From: a virus | Direction: 5' to 3' (one strand) | DNA length: 26,535 nucleotides | Virus record (IMG/VR): IMGVR_UViG_3300043446_002903 | Location: 1-26,535 of that record | Part shown: piece by piece, positions 8,736 to 17,283 of the stretch | How positions within the stretch are numbered: position 1 is the stretch's first letter | Layout of the letters: every line of letters begins with the position of its first letter | Made by a program: the position numbers and the translations under genes | Notes under the pieces: generated by a model | Seen by the model: only the letters and a program-made list of their open reading frames with translations | Told to the model about the DNA's origin: nothing | The model's database searches: none

Positions 8736-9148
8736 GGTGAGCACTCCAATAATTCTGCTGACTGACTAAATCTCTTAACTATTGTTATTGTTCCATATAT
8801 TAATCTAATAATATATTTACCGCCCTCGGTTAATTGTGATCCATAAAAATAGTCTGGAGATTGTAATTCCAAATCGTATTTAGCTGTGTTAAAAGTAAAG
8901 TTATTTGTTTTTGATGCTGGAATCATCAAAGTTAATTTACCAGAAACACCGTCAATAATGAATTTATATACACCGTAGTCATCGTTCTCTGTTGTGAACG
9001 TTTGTGTGACATTAGTATTAGTTTTCCATACTAATCTAGCACACCAGTTTGTTAAATCAATTGGATCTCCATTAGGATCCTTATAGATTAAAGCTAATTT
9101 GAATGATGAACCTTGTTCGATAGCAAAGTCATACTTGCTTGCAGCCAT
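8732..9148 (-). CDS. Phage virion protein, paralogue of the 340-777 product
   Basis: A 138-residue protein: YDFAIEQGSSFKLALIYKD at the N-terminus, then PIDLTNWCARLVWKT (about residues 29-43) and NTAKYDLELQSP (about 88-99), ending LLECSP. The architecture matches the 145-residue product at 340-777. Related proteins sit in tail/baseplate modules of environmental phages. The ribosome-binding site is weak (AGGG, about nine bases upstream). It is the first gene after the terminator that follows the major capsid gene, so it may begin a new transcription unit. Confidence 0.72.
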   Translation of the reverse strand: MAASKYDFAIEQGSSFKLALIYKDPNGDPIDLTNWCARLVWKTNTNVTQTFTTENDDYGVYKFIIDGVSGKLTLMIPASKTNNFTFNTAKYDLELQSPDYFYGSQLTEGGKYIIRLIYGTITIVKRFSQSAELLECSP

Positions 9149-9198
9149 AATATGGGCCCTATTTTTGTAAATGGCCTAGTTAATAATCGATTATGATG

Positions 9199-9214
9199 AT
9201 TCTTATATAAGAAT
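9199..9214. promoter_or_regulatory. Perfect 16-bp palindrome upstream of tail gene unit
   Basis: ATTCTTATATAAGAAT is a perfect palindrome in the 149-base gap between the capsid and tail gene units, 51 bases upstream of the start at 9148. The minus-strand motif TATTCTTATA reappears just upstream of the protease gene (about 12288-12303), so it could be part of a late promoter. An operator is the alternative. Confidence 0.35.
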
Positions 9215-9233
9215 ACACCAATGAATAATCTAT

Positions 9234-9270
9234 ATAAAAAAAGAAGGACCGGAGATTTCTCTCCGATCCT
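9234..9270 (-). terminator. Rho-independent terminator after the major capsid gene
   Basis: On the minus strand an inverted repeat, GGATCGGAGA and TCTCCGGTCC with a short loop (9246-9269), is followed by TTCTTTTTTT. It lies 28 bases beyond the stop of the capsid gene. It likely separates the very highly expressed capsid genes from the tail genes. Confidence 0.85.
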
Positions 9271-9297
9271 ACTCTTTTTAATTAATTACCAGTAATA

Positions 9298-10326
9298 TTA
9301 GAGAGCGCCTAATAGAACTCTACGATTATCTAGAACAGCAAAGCCTTGCTCTGCCCAACCGTAGAAACCAGCTCTCTTTTGACGATGTAGAGTATCGTCT
9401 TCAAAGATCTGAACTTCTTGGCGAACTGGCATTATGAAACTGTCTCTCTTGCGTAGGTCAAGACCAACAACAAGTTCAACCTTATCATCAGTACCACTAT
9501 AATCTTGTGGTAATGTACCGTTTAATACATTACTATAGAATAGTTGATACTCTTGACCTTCTCCAAGCTCATCACGATCATGGAGATTGATACCAAAGAT
9601 ACGGTTAAGAGTGCCGTCAGCAGCGGTATAGATCTCACGACGAGTAACTTCGTCAACTTGATCAACACCCCAGTTACGGATATCTTCCATAGCTTCTGGA
9701 GAAACATAAAGATCTGTTAGCATACCACGATTGTTACTAGCAGAGTTACCACCACCGTTTCTTCTCATAACAGTCTTCATAAGACTTACGAGTCTCTTGG
9801 TGAATTGGCCTGGAGCAGCATCGCTATCGTATACTACGATATTGCGATCAACACCAGCGGCTAGAAGTGTGTGCCAACCATCATCATTCATCTTCTTAAC
9901 GAAAGAAGCCTCAAGAACTTCCATTGCACGACCGACAACATCCCAACGAGCATCACGAGCATACTTTAAGAGATAGTCGATTGAAGAACCGATGTCATAG
10001 GTTGGAACCATGACATAATCGCCTTCAACGTGACGCTCTGGAATATATCCGTGGTTAGGAATGGTATAAGCAACGAAATTTCTCTCGGTGCCTGGAGCAA
10101 GAAAGTCTAATGGGAATTCAGGAGTGGCACTTTGAGCAAGTTGAATTGGCTCGAAGATACCATCAAGAATATCGCCATTAAGGATACCTTGACGAAGTGG
10201 CAACTCTAGTGCTTTTGCAAATTCAGCATTGGCGGCAAGAGCCTCTTCTTTCTTTAGTGAGCCAGAACGAACAAGAAGATCTGTTAATTCTGGAGTTGGT
10301 TGAAATACTTTAGTGTTACCTGACAT
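9298..10326 (-). CDS. Major capsid protein (HK97-fold type)
   Basis: A 342-residue protein placed directly after protease/scaffold and decoration-like genes, the classical position of the major capsid protein. The sequence has a helical N-terminus (about residues 10-55), a soluble mixed alpha/beta body, and a central segment MKTVMRRNGGGNSASNNRGMLTDLYVSPEAMEDIRNWGVDQVDEVTRREIY (about 183-233) of the kind seen in HK97-fold A-domains. The C-terminus ends RRVLLGAL. Length fits the family. GGGAG precedes the ATG. A strong terminator follows. Codons are visibly richer in G/C-ending triplets than in flanking virion genes, as expected for the most abundant protein. The assignment rests on context and general similarity. 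Confidence 0.85.
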   Translation of the reverse strand: MSGNTKVFQPTPELTDLLVRSGSLKKEEALAANAEFAKALELPLRQGILNGDILDGIFEPIQLAQSATPEFPLDFLAPGTERNFVAYTIPNHGYIPERHVEGDYVMVPTYDIGSSIDYLLKYARDARWDVVGRAMEVLEASFVKKMNDDGWHTLLAAGVDRNIVVYDSDAAPGQFTKRLVSLMKTVMRRNGGGNSASNNRGMLTDLYVSPEAMEDIRNWGVDQVDEVTRREIYTAADGTLNRIFGINLHDRDELGEGQEYQLFYSNVLNGTLPQDYSGTDDKVELVVGLDLRKRDSFIMPVRQEVQIFEDDTLHRQKRAGFYGWAEQGFAVLDNRRVLLGAL

Positions 10327-10344
10327 GTTTTTCTCCCTTATAGA

Positions 10345-10794
10345 TTAAAGATTTACAGAGACTTTTGCGTAGCCATCGGAGTCTTTGGCACTCAAAAACT
10401 GACCGATCTTGACAGCACCAGTTGCTTGTACTGTACTGATATAGCCGCTTGCGGCAACATAAGCATCAGAACCAGCGGCTGGAGTACCAGCTACTAAATT
10501 GGTTGTTACTTGACCGTTACGAAGAAGGGCGACTTTACCGCCGACCTGTACTTCGTCACGATGCCAGTTGATGTGCTGTCTTGTGAGATCAAGACTAACA
10601 ACGTCATTTAATAAAATACCGATTGGTTTGACACCTGATGGATTAGTAGCATAACTGACAACAGCATTTGCGTCATCCATACTAACGCCAGAACCACCTG
10701 TCACTACTGAAACAACACCGCCACGCTCGGCAGCTGAAGTAGCGAAGAATGAGATGTCTGAAAGGAATTCGATACGATCTGGTTTAAGAGCCAT
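10345..10794 (-). CDS. Capsid decoration / head-stabilising-type protein
   Basis: A 149-residue Ala/Val/Gly-rich beta protein without Cys. It starts MALKPDRIEFLSDISFFA and contains ERGGVVSVVTGGSGVSMDDANAVVSYA (about residues 23-49) and a long GYISTVQATGAVKIGQFLSAKDSDGYAKVSVNL C-terminus. It lies between protease/scaffold and major capsid protein, where decoration proteins (lambda gpD position) and similar head proteins are usually encoded. It shares the G/C-rich codon style of the capsid gene, suggesting comparable expression. A GGGAG ribosome-binding site is present. The family assignment is by context plus composition. Confidence 0.7.
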   Translation of the reverse strand: MALKPDRIEFLSDISFFATSAAERGGVVSVVTGGSGVSMDDANAVVSYATNPSGVKPIGILLNDVVSLDLTRQHINWHRDEVQVGGKVALLRNGQVTTNLVAGTPAAGSDAYVAASGYISTVQATGAVKIGQFLSAKDSDGYAKVSVNL

Positions 10795-10796
10795 TT

Positions 10797-11447
10797 TTAT
10801 TCTCCCTTATTGAGTTTTTTACCTAGTCTAGCACAAACGAATTCTACTAATGCTGCACGAGTTGATTCTACTTGAGAATCTTCTTCGCTGCCTACTCCAA
10901 GATTAAGGTCTGTATCAGCCTCAACATTTTCTAGTGCTTCTTCTGTATCAACTTCTGAAGCCTTTGGTTTAGCTTCTTCTTCTTTCTTTTTCTTCTCTAG
11001 CCAAGGAGGCATCTTTGCAGCAAATAGACTTGTCATAGCACTAAAAGCATCGTCATCTAATGACTCAAATTTGTCGGCTGTTGCTGAGGCTGCTTCATTA
11101 TCTAGACCAGCTTCTATTAGAGATGCCATTCTCTTCATCTTCTTTTCTTTCTTGGCCATCTCTTCTTCTTTTTTCATGTAACTGGCAATGATTTCATTGG
11201 CAGCATCAAGTTCTGACTTGACTTTATTCATTTCTTCTTCTTTTTTCTTCATGTCTTCTTCCATCTTTTTGGCAGCAAGTTCTTTCTCTTCTGTAGCTGC
11301 GTCGATGGTTGCTTTAGCTTCTACTAAAGCGGCTTCTTGAGCCTTAATTGTATTTTCTAGTTCGACAGTTTTATCTTTAAGAGCTGAAGCATCAGCAAAT
11401 GAGTTCATTTTTTCTGCGAGTTCAGCGATTTGTTGCTCTAAATTCAT
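10797..11447 (-). CDS. Nested scaffold protein (internal start within protease-scaffold gene)
   Basis: An in-frame ATG at 11447 (Met277 of the long product) begins exactly at the coiled coil, MNLEQQIAELAEKMNSF. It has its own GTGGAG about nine bases upstream. Translation from it gives a 216-residue free scaffold: a coiled coil to about residue 125, an acidic linker, then a basic C-terminal tail. Base composition also changes here. The protease part upstream (11448-12275) is distinctly AT-richer, while the scaffold part uses codons more like the capsid gene. Overlapping scaffold starts are known in lambda Nu3 and other phages. Expression from this start is inferred. Confidence 0.6.
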   Translation of the reverse strand: MNLEQQIAELAEKMNSFADASALKDKTVELENTIKAQEAALVEAKATIDAATEEKELAAKKMEEDMKKKEEEMNKVKSELDAANEIIASYMKKEEEMAKKEKKMKRMASLIEAGLDNEAASATADKFESLDDDAFSAMTSLFAAKMPPWLEKKKKEEEAKPKASEVDTEEALENVEADTDLNLGVGSEEDSQVESTRAALVEFVCARLGKKLNKGE

Positions 11448-12275
11448 AGTGTTATTCTCCACATTTGAGTTAAACTGATTATTAGATACACCTGCTATTG
11501 TTAAATCGTCTTTTTTTTCTGTAGAATTTTTATCGGATTCGTTCATAATCATATTTCGACTAAATATAATACTATCTGGATTAGCTGGTTTATTAACAAA
11601 ACCTTTACCAGAAAATGTTATATTTCTTAATACTCTACCTATTTTATAGTTTTCATGTTCTCCTTGACCGCCATAGGCTCTCAAGAATTTTGTTAAATAT
11701 GCTGTATCTTCATTTCTAGCTAAAACTTTGTAAGATCCAGTACTTTTATCTATAATTCCGTAATCAAAATTTTTAAAATAACATTCCATACTAACAAATT
11801 TTTCACCAGATTCTATTTCGCTAATTAGCTGTGCTGATCTGGATTTTAGTTCTGGACTTGAAAATGTTTTATAAATAACAGATCCTGTTAATATATGAAA
11901 TTTTTCTGGTATATTTTCAATGGGAGTATTTTCGCTTATAAGAATTCCGTCTTCTGTTATTGGCCAATTAGAAGTAATATGGCCGATGATTGTATTTTCA
12001 TCGTGCTCTAAATTAGTTGGTTTATCTTCTGGAGTATTTCTTGCTGCCCAAACTTCTGATTTATCAAAAATATCGTCATTTTTATTCCAACTGGAACTAA
12101 CTAAAATTGATTGAACATAGTATAAATCATCGTCATTAATAGCTGCTATACTTTTTATATGTTTAATTGTTGAGTCAGAATTACATGGCTCAGCCATTGT
12201 TGAATAAGAGATAGAGGCTGATGCTTTAAGTTGTTCTTCTAAACCATCTTGAATTTCTTGAGCAAAAATTTTCAT
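10797..12275 (-). CDS. Prohead maturation protease fused to scaffold domain
   Basis: A 492-residue protein. Residues 1-240 look like a herpesvirus-type prohead protease. A conserved-looking His91 lies in PTNLEHDENTIIGHI and Ser162 in GEKFVSMECYF, matching the His/Ser arrangement of the T4 gp21/HK97 gp4 class. Residues 277-400 are a long Glu/Lys/Ala coiled coil (NLEQQIAELAEKMNSF onward). The C-terminus (400-492) is acidic and ends in a short basic tail (LGKKLNKGE), as in scaffolds that bind capsid subunits. A protease-scaffold fusion in one frame resembles lambda C/Nu3. An AGAGG ribosome-binding site lies six bases before the ATG. See the nested start at 11447. Catalytic residues are assigned by eye. 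Confidence 0.8.
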   Translation of the reverse strand: MKIFAQEIQDGLEEQLKASASISYSTMAEPCNSDSTIKHIKSIAAINDDDLYYVQSILVSSSWNKNDDIFDKSEVWAARNTPEDKPTNLEHDENTIIGHITSNWPITEDGILISENTPIENIPEKFHILTGSVIYKTFSSPELKSRSAQLISEIESGEKFVSMECYFKNFDYGIIDKSTGSYKVLARNEDTAYLTKFLRAYGGQGEHENYKIGRVLRNITFSGKGFVNKPANPDSIIFSRNMIMNESDKNSTEKKDDLTIAGVSNNQFNSNVENNTMNLEQQIAELAEKMNSFADASALKDKTVELENTIKAQEAALVEAKATIDAATEEKELAAKKMEEDMKKKEEEMNKVKSELDAANEIIASYMKKEEEMAKKEKKMKRMASLIEAGLDNEAASATADKFESLDDDAFSAMTSLFAAKMPPWLEKKKKEEEAKPKASEVDTEEALENVEADTDLNLGVGSEEDSQVESTRAALVEFVCARLGKKLNKGE

Positions 12276-12302
12276 AATAACCTCTATTTTATAAGAATAT
12301 AC

Positions 12303-14489
12303 TTAATTCGAATACACCGAAGAATAAAAAGAAGCTTTGGCTTGTTTAAGTTCTTCCACAGATAATTCTTTATGCAGTTGATGTTCTAGGTTATTTAGCC
12401 AATTATTATAAGATGACATTACTGTTGAAAATTCTGGATTATTAATATTAGAAAATGCTGACATAATCTTATCTTCAGTTATCTGGGCGAATGGTTGGAA
12501 ACTAAAAAGTACTTTTGTTCTTATATTTTCGGCCTCTTCAGTTTCTTGCTTAGATAAACTTCTAAAATTTTTCTTTTTATAAAAATCTAATAGAATGGGA
12601 TTTAATGTGTCACTAATTTTATCTTGAGCTTGTGTGGCCCAAATTAAAAGACTTGCTCCTGTTTGTGGGGCAAAATTTTTCTGTTTTCGCTTCTGTGAGT
12701 CTTTTGAAAGTTTGGGTCTGCCTTCTCCTGCTTCTTTTGGCAAAGATTCTGGCGAATCTTTTGCCAACTTTGTTGGAATCTGAGGAGCTTTCATTTCGAG
12801 GGCGGGTTTCTCGCCAGGTTTTTTCTTATCTAATTCCAGTCCAACCTGACTAGGAGCAACAGATCCTGATTGTAGAGCAATCTTTTTAAGAGAGTTTTCT
12901 AACTGAGGATCATGCCATGGTCCTGCTTTCTTAACCATCCTTTCGCTATCTCTTTCTTTATTTTCTCTATTGAGACGGCTCTTTTCCATTTCTGGATCAA
13001 AACCAAATCTACTTTGTAATAATTCATCACTAATAAGATTTCTATCAGCTAATTGAACTAATAATGCTTTTTCTGCATCTTCATTACTAAGATCCATTCT
13101 ATCAAATTCAATTTTAGCTGGATATCTGAATCCCATCGCTTTTTGTACGAGTATAATTTCATTTTCCCAAAATTTCATTAATACATCACGACCATATTGA
13201 AGTCTTTGTGTTAATGTTTTAAGACTGATAAAGTTATTAGTTGTTCCTGATGCTCCGAATGTTCCTGTTAATGTAGGAGGAATTCCTAAGCCAGCGTAAA
13301 TAGAATTAAGATGCGGCACATACTTTGATTCTCCAAGAAAATTATGAACATTAGTATTACTTTCAACCAATTCAATATCTGGTCCCCAAACGATATCCAT
13401 TGTTCCACCGCCAACATTATTTCCTAATATATCTGCTAGTTTTGCGGTAGCTGCCTTGGTGGGAGCGATCTTGTGTTCTAGACTACCTAGTTTAAAAATT
13501 CTAATATTGGAGATTGCACCATCCAAAGCAGCCATATCTGCTAATTTTAATTTTTCTATAATAGAAATATCGTCCATGATCGCATAGATCATAGGATAAG
13601 CCCAACTTTGCCAATCATCTTTTTTATAATGAAATACAAGAGTCTTATCTTGATCTAATGGATATGGTTTTTTGTTTTTAGCTGCTTCAATAATTTGATT
13701 TGGCAAATTACTAATTATAATTTTATCAGCTTCTGTTTTTGGTGAATTGATTAATTTTCTGAGTCCTGCTGGTAAAATAATCTGATATTGTTTCTTCTGT
13801 ACAAATGCTGCTAAAGGACCAGAAGCTACCTCTACAACAAGAGGATCAATAAAAGTATATCTCCAAGGTATTTCTCTTTTCTCTATCCTTATATCATCCA
13901 TGTCATTAATCTGTAGGTCTGGAGAGCCTAAAGTTTTGTATAAAGTTTCTGTTACTTTAAGACTAATTTTAGCTGTTTGTTTATTGATAATAACATTGCC
14001 GGTCTTGTACAAGTTATTTAAGAATCTTTCACTTCTATCTTTACCGTCAATTTTCTTGAACCATTTTCGATAGAATCTTTCAATTCTTTTATTTCTATGA
14101 GATAGTTTGATGCCTTGAACAGCAAAGTCTCCCATGAGGTCGATAATATTTTTGACTAAACCTACTCTTTGATATATCTCTTCAGCTCTGGCTATGATCT
14201 CTTTTTGCTTAACTGGAACTGCTTCATCTGGTCTAAAGTAGTCATAGTCTGATCTTAATAATCCTGGGCGACCTCCGCTATTTGTGGTCAATCCAGAGTA
14301 ATCTCTAAATCTGGCTGTCATACCAGCGGAAGCTTTATTTTGTACCCCAGTAAATTCACTTAATGAATCTGAAGCTGATTTTAATGCTTCCCTTTTACTG
14401 TCTAAATCATCTCCCCAAGCGATATATGCTTGTTCTCCTGCTAAAGAGGCGTCTTTGATAGCTTCACTTTTGGGATATTTTTTAGCCAT
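12303..14489 (-). CDS. Portal protein
   Basis: A 728-residue protein between large terminase and protease/scaffold, where portals are encoded. Residues about 85-150 (RAEEIYQRVGLVKNIIDLMGDFAVQGIKLSH, then KRIERFYRKWFKKIDG) are typical of portal N-domains. The middle includes TLVFHYKKDDWQSWAYPMIYAIMDDISIIEKLKLADMAALDGAIS (about 284-328) and LTGTFGASGTTNNFISLKTLTQRLQYGRDVLMKFWENEI (about 410-448), the wing and crown-side helices. The C-terminal 180 residues are charged (Lys/Pro/Glu-rich linker about 540-610, then helices). No clear ribosome-binding site precedes the ATG at 14489. Confidence 0.85.
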   Translation of the reverse strand: MAKKYPKSEAIKDASLAGEQAYIAWGDDLDSKREALKSASDSLSEFTGVQNKASAGMTARFRDYSGLTTNSGGRPGLLRSDYDYFRPDEAVPVKQKEIIARAEEIYQRVGLVKNIIDLMGDFAVQGIKLSHRNKRIERFYRKWFKKIDGKDRSERFLNNLYKTGNVIINKQTAKISLKVTETLYKTLGSPDLQINDMDDIRIEKREIPWRYTFIDPLVVEVASGPLAAFVQKKQYQIILPAGLRKLINSPKTEADKIIISNLPNQIIEAAKNKKPYPLDQDKTLVFHYKKDDWQSWAYPMIYAIMDDISIIEKLKLADMAALDGAISNIRIFKLGSLEHKIAPTKAATAKLADILGNNVGGGTMDIVWGPDIELVESNTNVHNFLGESKYVPHLNSIYAGLGIPPTLTGTFGASGTTNNFISLKTLTQRLQYGRDVLMKFWENEIILVQKAMGFRYPAKIEFDRMDLSNEDAEKALLVQLADRNLISDELLQSRFGFDPEMEKSRLNRENKERDSERMVKKAGPWHDPQLENSLKKIALQSGSVAPSQVGLELDKKKPGEKPALEMKAPQIPTKLAKDSPESLPKEAGEGRPKLSKDSQKRKQKNFAPQTGASLLIWATQAQDKISDTLNPILLDFYKKKNFRSLSKQETEEAENIRTKVLFSFQPFAQITEDKIMSAFSNINNPEFSTVMSSYNNWLNNLEHQLHKELSVEELKQAKASFYSSVYSN

Positions 14490-14539
14490 AATTTTAATAC
14501 TATTGTAATACTAATGTAATATAATTACTATTATACACC
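14490..14539. other. Spacer between terminase and portal genes
   Basis: Fifty AT-rich bases. On the minus strand it holds a TATAAT-like hexamer close to the terminase stop but no recognisable -35 and no strong ribosome-binding site. A repeated 'AGTATTACAATAGTATTA' pattern is visible. I see no firm regulatory element. Confidence 0.3.
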
Positions 14540-16558
14540 TTATTTTTTGATACTACAGTATATAGCATCATTAGCTGCTGAGGTGAACCATTCTGGCCCT
14601 TTATACATTTGGCCGTCCTGCTTAACCATATCTAATCTATTGCCGCCAACTATATCATAAGATATTGGCTGTAATGTTCTAGTTATTTGTCGTGCTAGCA
14701 TATTTGCTATTAATAATGAACTATATCGGTCTTTTCTTAATCGACCCTTTTTTCCATTTTGTAATTTTACTTCTGGAGTATCCCAGCGATCTCTAGCGTT
14801 TGGCCCGGTGCTGGTTTGTGTCATAACTATAGTTGTTAATTCATTCTTAAGTTCTTCTATTTCTAAAATACATTCACTTAGACTGTCATATAAATTTTCT
14901 AGATTAGCTCCCATAATATCCTTGCCTTCTGCGTCAAGAGCTAATCCTAAAGTTAGATTATCAAATCGTGGAAATAATAATACTTTATCTTCTAAATCTT
15001 TTCTTAAACCATGATTTGCTTGACTTGTCCAATCTGCTTTTGCGAACTGCACTAATTCTATAATATGCAATCCTTGTTGATCATCTGTATCTTTTGGCTT
15101 ATCATAATCTATTACTGGCCATAATAAATTTTCTCCTTCTTCTAGTTTGCTTGGGTCGTGTAAAGCTTCTTCAATAGCAACACCACCACCCTGAGCATCC
15201 ATGCCTATTCTCTCGCATGGAAATATTTTCATTAGATTACGAATTTTTCTAGCACAAAATCCATAAAAATCATGTTCTGCTACGAGTCCAGTTTTCTGTC
15301 TTTCTTTAAAATTATTTCTATTAGTAGTCCAGCAATAAACAACTCTATTATGATCAGGATGAGCTTCTAATATAGTAATGCTAAAATTATCTTGTTCTGA
15401 CGCTGGGTCAATACCATATATATATTTATGATTAAGATTACCTTTAACCATAGGATCAAAAATAATTGATTTTTCTCCGATATATATAGGTTTAGCTTCG
15501 CTGACCACACAACTTTCTATCAAGCTTCTCTTAAAGAAACCATCACTATCTTTGGTAAAACATGCGGCATATTCCATATTATATATACCAGTATGGATAG
15601 TAGCTTTGGCTCGTGAAACTTGTTTATCATCCATGAAGCCCTTGGGAATAAGCTCATAAGGAATACGAATAATACTATAATCTTTCCAGTTAAAATTAGA
15701 TGGAACTTCTCCTTTAAAAAGCTCTTCTAGTTTTCTTGTGTCTCCTTTGCTTTCAATAATAGAATGATATCTATTCCAATACTGAGCAAAATGTTTAAAA
15801 CTATAATCTGCCGTACCAGCTATGATAGCTTGATTTCCCATTTTCTTATCTAAAGATTCTAGATCTTCATTCCATACTCCACTATCTATCATTGCCTGTT
15901 TTTTAGCTTGTTCTTTTACGTTCTGAATAGGATTAGCACTAACGGCAGCGAAGCCTGAGACTACTGTTTCGTATATATCTGGACTAATAGAAGCAAATTC
16001 GTCCGCAATAATAATATGTGCTCTAAGACCTCTGATTTTACTACCATCACCCATAGGAATAGCCATGGCCCAACTATCACCTAATCGTAATGTACATCTA
16101 TCAACATCTCGTCGTGGTCCATCGTCGTTTCCACTAAAAATACTTCTAAGGATCGGACTATTTCTCCATATGGTTTCCATATATTCAAAAATAACTTTAC
16201 TCTGTCGGAAAGCTGCGCCAACAATAACAATTTTTGTTCCTGGTACAAATATACATTTCAAAACAGCATATAAAGATAACATAAAACTTTTACCGAAACC
16301 ACGACTAGCTATATACATAGGAAATGGTCTATACCAGAATTCTTGTAATATAGCAATTTGTATGGGATGAAGTTCTATTCCAAATAAGAGTTTACAAGTA
16401 ATACCAAAGTATGCTGGATTTTTTAAAAGCCTCATTAAATGTAGATCTGGATTTTCTATATCTTCCTTGGTCCGATGAATCATCAGAGTGTGATTTATTT
16501 TTAATAAGGATAAGTCTCCTAGACCTAACCATGCATCATCAAATATTTTCTGTGTCAT
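14540..16558 (-). CDS. terL: Terminase large subunit
   Basis: A 672-residue DNA-packaging motor. The ATPase half shows HPIQIAIL (adenine/Q-type motif, about 64-71), Walker A ASRGFGKS (84-91) and Walker B HIIIADE (181-187, Asp186-Glu187). The RNase-H-fold nuclease half has YGIDPAS (Asp384), IGMDAQGGG (Asp454) and a late KDRYSS segment (Asp610), which together supply the metal-binding acids. It packages DNA into the prohead through the portal, encoded next. Length is typical for TerL. Its start overlaps the end of the ERCC4-type nuclease gene by 20 bases, and no strong ribosome-binding site is visible, so coupling is likely. Confidence 0.95.
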   Translation of the reverse strand: MTQKIFDDAWLGLGDLSLLKINHTLMIHRTKEDIENPDLHLMRLLKNPAYFGITCKLLFGIELHPIQIAILQEFWYRPFPMYIASRGFGKSFMLSLYAVLKCIFVPGTKIVIVGAAFRQSKVIFEYMETIWRNSPILRSIFSGNDDGPRRDVDRCTLRLGDSWAMAIPMGDGSKIRGLRAHIIIADEFASISPDIYETVVSGFAAVSANPIQNVKEQAKKQAMIDSGVWNEDLESLDKKMGNQAIIAGTADYSFKHFAQYWNRYHSIIESKGDTRKLEELFKGEVPSNFNWKDYSIIRIPYELIPKGFMDDKQVSRAKATIHTGIYNMEYAACFTKDSDGFFKRSLIESCVVSEAKPIYIGEKSIIFDPMVKGNLNHKYIYGIDPASEQDNFSITILEAHPDHNRVVYCWTTNRNNFKERQKTGLVAEHDFYGFCARKIRNLMKIFPCERIGMDAQGGGVAIEEALHDPSKLEEGENLLWPVIDYDKPKDTDDQQGLHIIELVQFAKADWTSQANHGLRKDLEDKVLLFPRFDNLTLGLALDAEGKDIMGANLENLYDSLSECILEIEELKNELTTIVMTQTSTGPNARDRWDTPEVKLQNGKKGRLRKDRYSSLLIANMLARQITRTLQPISYDIVGGNRLDMVKQDGQMYKGPEWFTSAANDAIYCSIKK

Positions 16559-17021
16559 TGGATTCTTCTATTTCGAATACTTTTTTCATTAATGATAAGG
16601 CCATTTTGCTAGCATTGACTGGATTATCACAAAATAATATTTTTATATTATTTTTAAGTTGCAGTTCTAATAAGTTTTTGATAATAAATCCTGGAGAGAT
16701 TTTTAATTTATTCCACATGTGTTTTGGAACATTACTGCCAACTGGATATCTATAAATATCATTTAAGCTAAACTCCAGCATTAAAAATGAATATTTATAA
16801 TTATTCATTCTTTCTATAACGTCTTTAAAACGACTTTCTGTAATATTATTAGCAATCTCACTAACGCTCTTTTTGCGTTCTATACATAAAAGATGCTCAT
16901 AACCCTGGACGCTATAATCTCCAGTATCTAATTTCTTATGTTCTGCCACAGTTCGCTCAAATTGCCATGGCTGCTGTTCTCTTGTATCTATAATTACTTT
17001 AAACTTATTATAGTCTACCAT
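16539..17021 (-). CDS. ERCC4-fold nuclease
   Basis: A 160-residue protein with the hallmarks of the ERCC4/Mus81/XPF nuclease core: VIIDTREQ (Asp12, Arg14, Glu15), TGDYS (Gly34-Asp35-Tyr36) and CIERKKS (Glu48, Arg49, Lys50, Lys51). These residues form the metal-dependent active site that cuts branched or flapped DNA. There is no helix-hairpin-helix tail of the XPF kind, so it is a stand-alone core. The gene overlaps both HNH (start) and terL (end). Roles in resolving replication intermediates or trimming packaging substrates are possible. Its placement immediately before terL hints at packaging, but that is inference. Confidence 0.85.
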   Translation of the reverse strand: MVDYNKFKVIIDTREQQPWQFERTVAEHKKLDTGDYSVQGYEHLLCIERKKSVSEIANNITESRFKDVIERMNNYKYSFLMLEFSLNDIYRYPVGSNVPKHMWNKLKISPGFIIKNLLELQLKNNIKILFCDNPVNASKMALSLMKKVFEIEESNDTENI

Positions 17022-17283
17022 TTTTTTGTGCTACTATTTTATAGAAGACACCTTCATAAAGTTCTTCTATACCTTTAATGAGTTTATGATGTAACTTGCA
17101 TAATGTAATTCCGTTATCAACAACGAACCGCAATCCTGGATAATTTGCCCATGTTTTAATATGATGAGCATTTAGTCCAGTTGTTGTATTACACCCAGGC
17201 CACTGACAAGTATGATTATCTCTAGAATAAACCTTTTTTCTCCATTCTTTATATAATGGATCTTTATAGTTTCTGAATGTCAT
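17008..17283 (-). CDS. HNH endonuclease
   Basis: A 91-residue HNH protein: Cys26-x4-Cys31 (CQWPGC), AHH (His40, His41), Asn57 and CKLHH (Cys62, His65, His66). Two Cys pairs form the structural zinc site, and His/Asn/His the catalytic beta-beta-alpha metal fold. The small size and position near terminase match the HNH proteins that assist cos or headful cleavage in many tailed phages. It could also be a free-standing homing-type nuclease. The start overlaps gmd by 20 bases with only a weak GGTAG upstream. The end overlaps the next nuclease gene by 14 bases. Confidence 0.9.
   Translation of the reverse strand: MTFRNYKDPLYKEWRKKVYSRDNHTCQWPGCNTTTGLNAHHIKTWANYPGLRFVVDNGITLCKLHHKLIKGIEELYEGVFYKIVAQKNGRL

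Noticed and set aside
14808-15014. Plus-strand open frames within terL, portal and fibre genes
   Set aside because: They are shadows of strongly supported minus-strand genes and lack start signals.
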